DNA from: Daphnia carinata
Lineage: Eukaryota; Arthropoda; Branchiopoda; Diplostraca; Daphniidae
Direction: 5' to 3'
DNA: 64,000 nucleotides
Assembly: GCF_022539665.2 (NCBI RefSeq)
Contig: NC_081336.1
Location: 5,472,221 to 5,536,220, forward strand
The notes beneath the pieces are model-generated. The model saw only the letters and a program-made list of their open reading frames with translations. It was not told the DNA's origin and did no database searches. The position numbers and the translations under genes are program-made. Positions within the stretch are counted from its first letter, which is position 1. Each line of letters starts with the position of its first letter. Shown piece after piece: positions 1 to 11,752 of the stretch.

Positions 1-2394
1 ATATATTGCATAGATCAAATGAAAGATGGTTGCTCACGTACGCAGTGACACGAAACGGCTCGGCTTATCTTGAGCTATGACAAAGATATGATTGTAAGGT
101 TGGAATACTCCGACGTGCGGTACTGGCATGAAGTGCATCAGGAACAGTAACGTATGCTAAACAACCTAAGCTACGCGCTCTAAGTTCCCGACATGGCATT
201 CCTTACTAAATCGCCAATATGTTCCGGTATCTGACAGTTTTAGACCGCCAGATTGCTCTAGTAAATAGGCATCTACTAAATATATTGGCGTTATCAAATA
301 CCGGGGCGTAATGGTGGTTTCGTATTGAACAGCGGCTATAGAACTTGCCATGCCGAGATCAAGTTCTGTACAAATCGTAACCATTTTAATCGTTAAACAG
401 TGACATCTAGCGGAGGGAAGTGAGGTAAGAGGAACGCCATCTAGTGGTCAATACCACAGAATGTAATGAATTGAGTCACATGACGTTTTGACAGTAAACA
501 AAATAAGGATTTTTAAATCACGGTATAAACCTTTTTGTTTCATCATTTGTTTAGCACCAGTAAGTAGGGAAAATTCACTTTGCATTTTGTAATTTTTTTG
601 CCAGGGTTTTGCTGAGTGAACTTGCAGTTCTGTAAAGTTATTCGAGATAACTGCAAATGGTAGTCCCAAAACCGGAAGAATTTTGTCTGTCATCTTTACT
701 ACGTGAACTTTAAAAGGCCTTGTTATACCAAAGGGCGCCAAATGGAGAAATTGGGCTTCATCAACGATTCAAGTAGTTGACATTTACAACTAAATTGTTA
801 ATGTTTAAATTTGATTGTATTTTCTTATTCAGATTCATTGATTTTAACAGCCTGGTTGCAAACTTTTAGCCATAGCATTGCAATCAATGTATTTATAATC
901 CAGTCTTCAACACTCACAAATGCCAATGTACACAGTTGTTTCTACGCTGAAACGTTTAATCTGACAATGATTTGGTCAATTTTTTTTTTTACTGGTTGAC
1001 ACTTCAATTTTTTAATGTTTGATGTAAGTACCAGTGTAGATGTATTCTCGTTAGAAGTAATCGTAATGTCCTAAATGTGCTCTTCTTTAGTGAAAATGGT
1101 ATTGTACGAAGCTTATCAATTATTTTTTATTTATTCCGATTTAGCAACCACTTTTCGATACTTAAAAGCGAGGACCGAATGGCACCTACACTTGGACTGG
1201 ATCGGACGGTTATTTGGTCGAATGGCTAGCGGCAATATTAAACTTTACGTAGGTTGAACTTAATTTGTCTGCTTATTTGTTGTTTGTTATTCTAAAAAAC
1301 TACCCTCTTTATTCCACAGGTATTCGTTCGTGCTAATTAATCAAACTATTGCGCATATGTACGGGACGCATGAGGGTTTGTTCTATCAACTCATAAATGA
1401 TGAGGTAGCGGAAAATGGTTTATGCATTGATTTTCAGTAGATAACTTATGGGCATCATGTTTTTTTATTTTTAAATTCTGTAAGGGTATCGACGGCGTGG
1501 CGAACTCTTTCTACTTAACGCTGGTTCGTGTAGCAAGGATGGACTATACCTTCCTCTCCTGACATGGGGGGATGGATTTAGCCTTGTTGTGCCATGTATC
1601 AAGGAATAAGAAGAACACTTTGAGTCCGTCTACCATTGATTCAGAATTAAACAGCCAACCCAAACAAGTAAGCAATATTTCGCAGCAAAGAAGTCTTTTT
1701 ACTTGATTTGGATTTCATATGTTCTATGTGATGAACATCATGACGAATCAAGGTGATAATCAAATTTTTTTTGCACTTAAGAAATTTTGGTTTAATTCGA
1801 GGCATTGGTACTGGACTTGGATTCTTGACGTTTTTGATTGAACAGATTTATTCAAACTAGAAGAAGCACAGACATCGTAAGTTGGCGTTAATTAAAAAAA
1901 CAATACTTCAGTTTGATGGTAAGCTTGATTAGTGGATAATTCATTAGTAACTTTTTTTACATTTTGAAAGTAAGCTTGAATGTAGGAGAAAAGTAGTGTT
2001 AGATAGTAGTGAAGCTTAGTTTCGTTTCTTGAAAATTTCGCCATCAACTGCAAGAAGTTATAATGAATCTGTAGAAATGTGTTGGTTTTCTTTGTTTTTC
2101 AGCATCTGTGTTGAATTCACCCATCTGTCGTCATCGTCAATAGTAAACGTATAGTCAATCTTAACTAATAATTTAACAACTATTTTCCTGATTTTTTTTT
2201 TTTAATACTAAGTTATTAACGGGTTTATTCCTGTTTAACATATAAAATTTTATCAAATTATTTAAGTGTTTCAAGTGGTGACTTTAATAGCGGAAAATGC
2301 CCTAAAACATTTCCCCAACATCTTTGCGTCAAATTATATGTTAGCACCAAATACTAGCATTTAACAGTTTCAAGCATCGAATAAAAATAAGTTT
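1..2394. other. No recognised gene; AT-rich
   Basis: I recognise no protein family, RNA gene or mobile element on either strand. The only coding-like stretch is a 39-codon open frame at 1321-1440 on the plus strand, preceded by a pyrimidine tract and CAG that could be a splice acceptor, and ended by TAG. I could not join it in phase to an upstream exon, so it is not called as a gene. Confidence 0.5.
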
Positions 2395-3363
2395 CAACTT
2401 TGTATCAGGAATTTCTACTGCAGACGGTCCCCCGAACCTTATTGTCACCTATTGGTACGATATTCAGTTTTCTACATTGGGTTTCAGCGATCGTCCGGGG
2501 CTAGGGTAAGGTCTGTAGCAACTTACCCTTTTAATACTTCTAATGCCATAAGGTTCACTTGTAAAAGATATCAATTTTCGTAATCCTTGCTTAATTTAAT
2601 AAAAAATACATTATTCCGATGCGAAATTGAACGTTGATCACGATTATCGGCTCTGCTTTGACATTGGGCTTAACAAAATGGAGAAAAACGAAGAAAATGA
2701 CCGTGGGAAAATTGCCTCCAAAACCGTCAAAAATTGACCATCGTTGGAATTGCTTGAAAATGGCAGAATATACTCAAAATTTAATGCTGATTCCGAGAAA
2801 ATTGCTAGTTTTTTCATAAAATCAACCGTTTTTGGAAATACATAGGATTAAATAACTTTGATGTGTCACGCTAGCGCTGTAATGTACTGGCGCGCCAGTA
2901 GTTTTTAAAGTCGGTGTATTTCCAAAACGGTTGATGTTATGAAAAAAATAGCAATTTTCTCGGAATCAGCATTCGATTTGTGAGTAAATTCTGTCATTTT
3001 CAAGCAATTCCAACGATGGTCAATTTTTGGCGGTTTTGGAGGCAATTTTCCCACGGTCATTTTCTTCGTTTTTCTCCCTTTTGTTAATTTAAATGTCAAA
3101 ACAAAGCCGATATTCGTGATCAGCGTTCAATTTCGAATCCGAATAATATATTTAAAACTAAATTAAGCAAGGATTACGAAAATTAATATCTTTTACACGT
3201 GAACCTTATGGCTTTTGAATGATTAGAAGTGAAATTTGCTACAGCCCTTACTCTAGCCCCGGATGATCGCTGAACCCAAAAGAAAGAAAACTGAATATCG
3301 TACCAATAGGTGGCAATAGTGTTCGGGGGATCGTCTGCAGTAGAAATTCCTGATACAAAGTTG
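2395..3363. repeat. 969-bp palindromic (foldback) repeat
   Basis: The left arm (about 2395-2845) is repeated in inverted orientation at about 2915-3363, leaving a spacer of about 70 bp. Both outer ends read CAACTTTGTATCAGG going inward. The flanking 8-mers (ATAAGTTT on the left, CTAAATTT on the right) match at 6 of 8 positions, which could be a decayed target-site duplication. The arms differ by scattered substitutions and small indels, so this is not a recent assembly artefact. It looks like a non-autonomous terminal-inverted-repeat DNA transposon; the superfamily is unknown. Confidence 0.8.
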
Positions 3364-4984
3364 CTAAATTTAAAATTGCTGAGCTCCCATGTATCAGCAT
3401 TGGAATATTTGGCTCCACTCAAGGTAGTTTCACAACAATTTCCTCTTCTTACGCTACTGCCAAGACAAAATTTAATACAAGATATACCTTGGGGCCAAAA
3501 GTGATATAGATTCAATGCCAACATAGCTGATTTGATTTTGATTCACTAGTCACACTTGTTGCAGTGTTTTACATAAGAAGAAGCAATACATTCCCCATGG
3601 TGTCGGGCTTATTTATTTTGTCGGGCTTATTTTCAAGCCCTAACTTCTTTAACATCGGTAGCCGGTGAGTGAAATAGAACTGGATACCTTACCAGTAGAT
3701 GGCTATACTGTTTGATGGATCGTCTGACAGTATAAATTCATTGTTTACCACATGTAAGCTTGCAGCATTTTTGTTATGCTGGCATGTAATCTAAATTTTG
3801 TAATTTTAGGTGATGGCATTCGCGTTACGTTTAAGTCAAGATCTACTCTACAATGGGATAAATTTTTCGTAGAATAAGTATCTCCGAGAGCTATGTGTTG
3901 CAGTATCATGCTGATGGTAAAAGGTGTATTCAATTTTTAATAACTTTTGAATTTTCTTCTCTGTATGTGCAGTGACGTGACAGTACTGGTTGGTGGTGTT
4001 ATCTAGGGATAAACCTTTCCATTTTCCCATCCAATCTGTAAGACAGCTCTGATTGTTTGCATAACTACAGCAATATTCCCTGCATAACAAAGGGAATGTT
4101 CTCATTTTCTTTAGTGAACTGTTCCCTGTTCAGTTCTTATTGCCATTTTTGGCAATCGAAGAGGCCCAAGAAGAATATTGATTTTCTACCAGACTGCCAT
4201 TCTGCCAAAGATGTCTTCGTAAGCGATTCGGTATTTGATTGATGGTTTAGAGATCATGGGTTTATTAAATAAAACATCTTTAATTACAGAAAGGAAGGTT
4301 CCAAATGATAAGCCCATCAGTATCGTGAAAACGATATGGATATTTTGGTCCAACCCTCACACATGGTGTGTTCCAAGTTAAGTGCGTAGGTGAATTCTCA
4401 TGGAAAATGTGATCCAAGCCTCCCATGTAACGGTATTTGTTTCATTTAAAGCGAAGCACAAAAATTGGTTCACATCTATTCTGTGGTCACATTTTACCTT
4501 GATCTTAATTTCTCTTTCATTCCAGTCTCCTTGATGACATTTTGCAGCTAACCGTAAAAGATGTCCAGCCATTATATTTCCCTGTTTAAGAATAGAAGAC
4601 GAAAAGAGATGCTAAATTTTCAAAGAACGCTACTCAGACGACACGGCTAATTGCTGATTCATCCCGAACAGTAAAGAGTTTTATTCTCTTAAATTCAAGT
4701 GCATATCTGGGCTCCCTTCTTTCTGTGGCCCCGTTTCCCCTAAATTTCTAATAAGCCCGTAGGGGGGTCATGCCCCTACTGTGATCAGCAGTTAAAGGTT
4801 GTGAGTGCGCTGTCCGGAAAGGGGACGTGGGGGTCCCCCTGGCTCGATGATATCTTTTGAGGGTCTTGGGGCTACCCACATATCCGAATAACGGTTAATC
4901 GCTCACGTGAAAACTTGTCCTTATCATCACTCTTCATCCTTTTCCGGCTTCTCTTAGCCACGCACCGGGTAATCTCCCCGGTGA
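3364..4984. other. No recognised gene; one small repeat relic
   Basis: No coding region recognised. Positions about 3691-3739 resemble part of the right arm of the neighbouring palindromic repeat (about 3304-3350), so a small relic of that family is probably present. The stretch 4730-4980 is more GC-rich than its surroundings but matches nothing I know. Confidence 0.4.
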
Positions 4985-5045
4985 GTCAACTAAGGTAGGG
5001 GGAGACTCTACTCATGTGGTAGAGTTTTCTCCTACCTTAGTTGAC
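4985..5045. repeat. Stem-loop with perfect 15-bp outer stem
   Basis: The 15 bases at 4985-4999 are the exact reverse complement of 5031-5045. Inside, 5005-5011 pairs with 5019-5025 (ACTCTAC with GTAGAGT), leaving a loop of about 7 nt. It lies in intergenic DNA and could be a transposon end, a replication-related hairpin or a small-RNA precursor; nothing in the sequence decides between these. Confidence 0.7.
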
Positions 5046-5187
5046 ACAAAAAAATTTTACATCAATAAAAATTGTTTTTTTTTTAATTCAAAAATCTTTT
5101 TACTTATTTTGTCTTTCTTGTACCTTATTTTATACGTCTACATGTAATCCGCATGAGGTATTTCTTCATTTATCTTTTGCTGATATG

Positions 5188-5255
5188 CATCATTCTGGGA
5201 TTCGAACCTCAGACATTTCATATCTCAGTCGAACGCTCTACCATTGAGCCACTGT
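5188..5255 (-). repeat. tRNA-like sequence (Pol III A and B boxes)
   Basis: On the minus strand an A-box-like TGGCTCAATGG (5241-5251) is followed by a B-box GGTTCGAATCC (5198-5208). The acceptor ends do not pair and the anticodon stem is imperfect, so this is not a normal tRNA gene. It is more likely a decayed tRNA or the head of a tRNA-derived SINE. It shares its A box with the next tRNA-like unit on the opposite strand. Confidence 0.6.
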
Positions 5256-5349
5256 TAACCATACAGACAATAATTCCCATTTGAAAGCGTATCGACTTAT
5301 CCACTACAAACAAAGGTATTAAGGAAGAAATTACATATTTGTATACGTT

Positions 5350-5415
5350 GTAGATGGCTCAATGGTAAAGTATTAAACTGATACGCTGGAGGTCTAGGGT
5401 TCGATCCCCAATCCA
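5350..5415 (+). repeat. tRNA-like sequence (Pol III A and B boxes)
   Basis: The plus strand carries the same A box, TGGCTCAATGG (5355-5365), and a B box GGTTCGATCCC (5398-5408). The T arm is good (CCC pairing around the TTCGATC loop), but the anticodon arm is weak and the acceptor stem does not close. Best read as a tRNA pseudogene or SINE head, diverging from the minus-strand unit about 100 bp away. Confidence 0.6.
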
Positions 5416-5892
5416 GTTCATGAAAATACTCTCATAAATAAAAACAAACTTCATTTAAAAATCTAACACATTTTTTATTGTCCCTCCATCCTCCCACAAA
5501 TCCTCCACTTACATTCACATCTTACAACACAACACAATACAAGACATACATAAATAACTAACTAACAGGTTGGCTGCCACGCCACTAAATTTACATTAAT
5601 TACGTCGCTATCGGAAGGATAGCGACCAAGGGGGACTTGCCCGCTGACAAGTCCGGGCTGACATGATGATGGAGACCGTTGTGGGAACGCACACCCCAGG
5701 TCTCCACCACACATCGGACAAAGGGAGTCCCTCTGGTGCGTTGCCTAATTGCCTTTCGGCGAATCTTGGGCAGTGCAAACTATATGAGGCAGAATAAAAA
5801 ATACAAAATACCTAGAAAGGGGAGTGGCCGTGTTAATTAGTACTACACAATTACACAACTACTCCACCTCATGACAGATAGGACCATGAGGC
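5416..5892. other. No gene; repeated segments
   Basis: No gene recognised. A 15-base sequence at 5569-5583 is repeated exactly in inverted orientation at 5976-5990, on the other side of the start of the G-rich minisatellite. About 38 bases at 5775-5812 recur as a direct repeat at 6678-6714. Confidence 0.5.
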
Positions 5893-6472
5893 AGAACAGC
5901 GCGGGCGAGGCGAAGACGGGGCGACGTCCCTATATAGCGAAGACGGGGCTAAAAAAAAAAACGGGGGAGCAAACGGGCGTGGCAGCCAACGTGTAAATTA
6001 GTACTACACAATTACACAATAAAAAAATACAACGATACCACAAAGACCAGGCGATGACGTGGCGACCACGAGGCGACGGGCGAGGCGATGATGGCGCGAC
6101 GGGCGAAGAGAAGACGTGGCGACCGGGCGAGAATGAGTGGTTGACGTAGGAATGATATTATGGGATTCCTACCCAAGGATTTGCATCTTTGGTGACAGAC
6201 GGCAAACGAACGGGCGAGGCGAAGACGGGGCGACGGGCGAGGCGAAGACGGGGCGACGGGCGTTTGTGGAGGCGAAGAGGGGCGACGGGCGAGCGGTGGA
6301 CGAGCTTTTAGTTCCTCGACGAGGTGGGGACGAAGACGGGGCGACGGGCGTGGCGACGACGTGGCGACGGGCGTGGCGACGACGGGGCGACGGCCGAAGC
6401 CAAGACGGGACGACGGGCAGAAGCGAACGAAGACGGGATGACGGGCAAGGTAATGACGGGCGTGGCGAACAC
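5893..6472 (+). repeat. G-rich minisatellite, GGCGAAGACGGGGCGACGG-type units
   Basis: Irregular head-to-tail copies of a roughly 20-base GC-rich unit occur at about 5893-5965, 6049-6130 and 6196-6472. They are separated by a direct repeat (about 5837-5860 and 5998-6020) and a unique segment. The plus strand is rich in G and A and almost free of T. Open frames crossing it (for example 6137-6559) are a by-product of the repeat, with low-complexity Gly/Arg/Asp translation, and I do not call them genes. Confidence 0.75.
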
Positions 6473-6927
6473 GAAGAAGGCTTTGTTCTTAATCGTAAAA
6501 GTAAAGAAAAAGAACCAGTTAGTGGGAAATATAAGATTGTTGTTGTAACCAAACGTTGAAAGCAATTCGACTTACTTCTGCTGTCCGAAGACTGAAAAGA
6601 CTGTAGGGCCAGCAAATAGGCAGCAGACAGCCAAGAGTTGGCAGTTCTATGGTTGAATGTTCAATTTAAATAAAAAGGCAAACTATATGAGGCAGAAGAA
6701 AAATTTAAAATACCAGTAGAAATTGTGTTGAGGTACATGTCTATGTCTGTTGGTAGGCTAGGTCAGAGAGATTACAACTGCCGAAATGACTGTTGTTACA
6801 GCTGATACTGCAACGAAGATGAATAAGGTGCACTACTCAGATCACGATTAACAGTAGACCATGAGTGGTTAAAGAGTAGAAGAATGATATTATGGTATTC
6901 CTACCCATAGGATTTGCATCTTTGGTG
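6131..6927 (+). repeat. Pair of direct repeats around the minisatellite
   Basis: A segment of about 64 bases at 6131-6194 recurs with a few changes at 6860-6927; both contain the sequence ATTTGCATCTTTGGTG. Together with the 5775/6678 pair this points to segmental duplication or recombination of one repeat family around the minisatellite. Confidence 0.6.
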
Positions 6928-8749
6928 CATTCCAGGAAGTTCAGGACATTAGCCACACCAGGTCGTAAGCTTTTTTAATGTCAGGACGTATTCTTTACAA
7001 ACGAGGTGAGTTTCATGAGCGTGTGTAAACCTTAGAAGCAAAATCCATCAATGAGATTCTGATAACAAAACATTAGTCCTATACCTCTCAATGAGCACTC
7101 GTATAGTTTTATGAATGCAACGTAGTAGGTTGCTAACAGTTTTTTGGTTTGTCAGCTGACATAGTTGATTAAAAGACGTGTACCATAAACACCAAGCATT
7201 CTGTGGGCTTCACTTCTAAAACACACTCAGGGATGAAAACGTACAGAAGCACCATTAGTTTTTCTTAAGTTTTCCATTGGAATATGACATATTTAACAGA
7301 AACTTTCGAACACAGCTTTCACCGTTCACACTTAGTCAGCAAGTAAATAGTGACACAGCAGCGTCATCTTGTTTTCCAATTAACAACCGAAAAATTCATC
7401 AAAATTGAAAATATTGCTTTTTTGAGACGGGAACTGCATTGATGTGAACTCTTTAAACATACTTTTAGATCGTGAATCACTCACACACAATCACATTTTT
7501 TCACTGACTTTTATTTATTTATCCAAAAACCTAGATATTTCTAGGAAAATACATGATTTGGGTTCACAGTTCAACAAGGATGCTGATTGCGCTTCACACA
7601 CATCTAGAAATTTCGCAAGTTGACGTATCTCTGGATTGTTAGCTAGTCAACATCTGCATGATAATACACTTTTCTTTTTTTTTGAACAGCTGCAATGGTA
7701 TTTCGGTCATAAGTTCCACGGAAAAATTTCTCCATTGAGGCAAGAACGCCAATTGTGCGTTATCTTGTGCCTATTTTCAATTAAATGGATACGCCGTCAC
7801 TTTTCTGATCGGAAGAGCTCACTTTGGCCTGGAATATTGTTTTGAATGGTGTAATTAGTATACATTGCATACATTAAATTGGATCAATTACTTTTTGGCA
7901 TACGTTCAATTGTGTGAGGCTGTCAAACCGTCGACAGGCGGTATCTAAAGGAGGAAATCAGCTACGAGCTTGCGGACTCTAAACAAACGCAAAACTAATA
8001 AAAAATTATAAAGATAGCCTGAAACCAAATTGTAAAGAAAATTAATTTTAGTTTCCAGCACTTCATCAATCAAACATCGTCAACGTTGGCACAGGTGATT
8101 TTTCCATGTTCATTGTTTCAGGTCACCAATTTCTACTATATGATTCAAGAGGAAATGAGGTTACACGAACAGAAAATTAACCATACAATTCAACTGATAG
8201 ATAAAAACACCATGATGCGTGGAAGTGAAATACACCACATCACAACTGTTAAAACTGTCAGAACATTCACCACCCATGCAAAACATTTTCTGATTCATTG
8301 ATCTTCATCACCTAGCCTATACCACGAAAACCAAACACAATTAGTGCATAACGTTTTGCTGATGAAAGCTAACATATACCTGACAAATTTACTGCAGACC
8401 AGCAATTCCTGATGGACTCCCACACAACATTCCAGATAAACAAAACAGTAGTTATTCCTAAACAAACATCTTGCAATAGTGGTCAATATAATGCAGTAAC
8501 TGGTAAACATAAAATCTCACATGAACAACAAATGTGAACGGAACCATTCGAAAATGAGGTAAACAATTTCAAAAATGAATTTGCACAAAAAGGATTTTAA
8601 CTAAAACACTACCAGAGAACGAAGTTTTTCCTTCCACCTTTTCCTAATTTTAAAATCAATTAAAGAAACATAATTGTTAAGCAAATCTCACTGTGTACCT
8701 TTTTGTTGGTTGAATTTGGGAATGGCTTACTAGTTGGAATAAGTTTTTT
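6928..8749. other. No recognised gene
   Basis: Only short, uninformative open frames on both strands. I see no splice-consistent exons, no motifs and no element ends. The 3' half expected for the neighbouring POLR3B copy is not found here. Confidence 0.5.
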
Positions 8750-8849
8750 NNNNNNNNNNNNNNNNNNNNNNNNNNNNNNNNNNNNNNNNNNNNNNNNNNN
8801 NNNNNNNNNNNNNNNNNNNNNNNNNNNNNNNNNNNNNNNNNNNNNNNNN
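8750..8849. other. Assembly gap (100 N)
   Basis: Exactly 100 N. This is a common placeholder for a gap of unknown size, so real missing sequence, including the rest of the POLR3B-like copy, may lie here. Confidence 0.95.
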
Positions 8850-11752
8850 ACACTGAGCTCAATCGTGCGTGTCTTAACCATTGGTTTGTGTGGGTAAACC
8901 AGGTTGTAGAGGAGCGAATCAATTCGGTTTCGTTGGTTGCACGCGATGGTACCCATCGCCTGTTTACCTATAGCGCACTAGTAAGTATTTCGTGGACTTT
9001 GGTTGTGATGAGGATACGGAATTAATCCTCCACAGACGCCAGCAAAGTAAATGGCTCAATTTCAAGATGGGTCGTCTCTACGGTGATATCCGACTCGTAC
9101 ACAGCAATGTTGCTATCATTCTCTTCATTCACATCCAAGAATTCTATCAGCCCGTCATGAGTGAAGTCTTCAAATGTCCGAAAGCCACCTGCCAGTTCTT
9201 GCATATGTCTTTCTGTTATAGCTGGTTTTCCTTTTCGGGCGATTATATATGGCCTACGGTTAGAGAATTCAAACAATACAAAATTGGTAACTTCATAACC
9301 TAGACTGTTGTACCGGCATAGACGACCACCATCGCAGCTGATGTAAACGGCTCTTGTTAAAAAAAGTGGATAAATGGAAACAAAGGTGTTGATGTAGCCG
9401 TGGCGGCGAGCCAGTTTGAAACATCGGATCAAGCGTTCGTAATCGTTAACGAGTCCTAGAATATTTCCTAAAATACGAGTAGATAATGCAGTGAAAACAA
9501 TCGTAATCTATGAGACACATATAAAAAGTAAAAGAACCGTTGAAGAAAACATTGTATATATTCGGGTCGCTGCATCTCTTCCCCACTGAATAGATTAATA
9601 TCTTCAACTGCCATGTTCTGTGGAATCCGGATGATGGGTTCTTCCTCTGCCTCCGTAGTAACGTGAGTCATCAGCGCCAGATTTTTTACTAGCCCGCATC
9701 CCTAAATGATATCACCATAAAGGCCATATTAAATTGTTTTACGTTTCTGGAGAAAACAATCACATTTGTTTTAAAAGCTAATTAGCTTACTTCTCCTTCT
9801 GGTGTATCTGACGGACACATCATACCTATCAAAAGAATTTATTAAATTAGAAATTAAATAAAACCTATGACATTTGGTGACAAAGAAAAAGTATTGTTAC
9901 CCCACTGAGAAGGTTGGAGAGAACGGGGACCAGATACTTTGCGTGTCTTTTCGAATTGAGAATTCACCCGAGTCATCATCCCAAGTCCAGAGATGTTAGA
10001 CAAGCGGCAAAGCGTTTGTGTGACGGAAAGGCAAGAGCCTTTTCCATTCGGAAGCGTTTTATCGTCCAATTTCCCTAAGAAATACAATTAAGTTACGGAT
10101 TTCGAAGAGCGAACCAAGAGAAAATTGAGTATTTCAGTAGCAATGGCATTTTCTAATCCCAAAGTTATATGATCGGCCTTTATATATTTAATTGCATCAA
10201 ACTGGGCCGCCTTAACCTTGGGAATTTTCTTATCCGCGATTGCCTTTAATTCGACATTCACCCGCTTGAACAAATCTTCGAACAACAGGGAAAGTAGTGA
10301 ACTCGCTAACTCCATGCGCTTGTGGCCATAATAATCAGGGTCGTCAACTGATGCTGGATCATTTTCGGCTTGAATGACCCGGCGAATCATCAGCTAGCTT
10401 TAAAGTTGAAATTTTCCACCTATGCAAATATGATAATTATGACATTGTACATCAATGAAAACGTAAAATCTTACCGGAACGTGAGCTAAAACGGCGGTGG
10501 CAAGCATCTCTCTAGCCTCTTCAACAGGCGTTTTCTTTGGACCCCCAAAAAACGCTTTTGACGCAGTTTGTTTCCAAAATGCCTGCAGTACACAATCCAA
10601 AAAGATTATTATGTGCATAGATATACAGAATTTTGAAGATGTATTGGATACTTCAGTGCTTGCTGTTGAGTAAAGATCGATGCGCGCACACATTCTTCTA
10701 AAGAGGGCGCAAATGCCGCCATGACACGATCATCAGTGCCAATCATTTAGGCTATTTCTTGATCAGCCAAAATCCCCATAGCTTTAAAAACTATGACGAC
10801 AGGGACATCCTTGAAGTGTTTGAAAGAAAATAAGTCAGTCTACGCTTTCAGAATAACGCATCACAACATTACATCCTGAAAACTATTTTGCTTCAAATAG
10901 TATTTTCCTTTATTCATGATGACATTGGTGCGCGTTTTCGTTCCGTGCGTGCTGCTGGTTACTTGACATGACATGTTGCCTTTTCTATCATGCTCAACAA
11001 TTATCTGATTTATCGACATTTGTTCTTGAACTATGATCACCTAAAATTGACCGCTATGAAAAGTTACGACTAAACAGCAATTTACCAAAAAATTTTTTAC
11101 CTTTTCATTTCCCCGAACAATGAAATAACCACCACAATCATATGGACATTCATTTTTTTTTTTTGCCATTTCTGCAGGTGAAATACTAGCCAATGTGCAG
11201 TTTGAGCTCCTTAACATGATTGGCATTCTTCCAATAGAAATACCATTGCGTATAACTCTTTGCTGTCCCCTGGTGTACTCGATATCAACAGTAACTGGAG
11301 CTGAATAAGTCATGTCTCTTAACCTACACTCATGAGGAGTGGTGAGCCGAGACTATTGAATTCAAACAGCATATGGAATAAAGGCTGATACTTTAAAGGA
11401 TTTTTTAAAAATTATTACATGCTGCATATCTTCTATGGAATCTGGTTTTCCCACATGAATGTCCAAGTACTTTAGGTAGAATATTTGACCAGCATGGCTC
11501 ACTACCTTTTCATTTGCTTTAACAATTTTCTTGATGTCCACATTGATGAAGTAATTGTACGAATCAACAAGCTGTTTAACCAACCCTTTTGTTCTTGAGA
11601 AAAGCCGGAACCAACTTCCATTTTTCCTGTAAGTTTGACAAAATCATTAGCTTCGTCAGTCATTAACAGAATTTTAGAATTACCTCAACAGTCTTAATTG
11701 GTTCTAATAATTTTTCAAGATCTCCATAAATATCCCTGTGTGATTCTCCCAT
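8850..11752 (-). pseudogene. POLR3B (RNA polymerase III subunit RPC2) pseudogene, 5' half with introns
   Basis: Similar to the first about 640 residues of the roughly 1,130-residue second-largest Pol III subunit, from the N terminus (ATG at 11752) through the protrusion and lobe regions to a segment resembling NQRNRID and KPMVKT. About 12 exons can be placed (11752-11684, 11626-11419, 11352-11101, 11040-10873, 10809-10652, 10582-10475, 10419-10136, 10074-9901, 9825-9791, 9701-9538, 9467-9314, 9253-8850), with 55-90 nt introns and mostly intact GT/AG. Damage: extra A at 11586-11591, TAA at 10747-10749, frameshift in a homopolymer near 10550, deletion at about 10390-10397, lost donor near 10135, frameshifts near 10035 and 9560, a one-base loss near 9022, and TAG at 8978-8980. 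Retained introns mean a DNA-level duplicate, not a retrocopy. It is cut by the gap. Neighbouring transposons keep long clean frames, so sequencing error is an unlikely cause. Confidence 0.88.

Noticed and set aside
5188-5415. True tRNA genes
   Set aside because: A and B boxes are good but acceptor stems do not pair and anticodon arms are poor.
6137-6615. Open frames of 74-148 codons on both strands
   Set aside because: Produced by the GC-rich minisatellite, which lacks stop codons; low-complexity translation with no gene features.
8660-8956. Open frames spanning the N gap
   Set aside because: They run through undetermined bases; only the part above 8850 is POLR3B-like.
8850-11752. Functional POLR3B gene
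   Set aside because: Too many stops, frameshifts and a lost donor. Sequencing error is unlikely because transposons in the same window keep frames of 300-580 codons.
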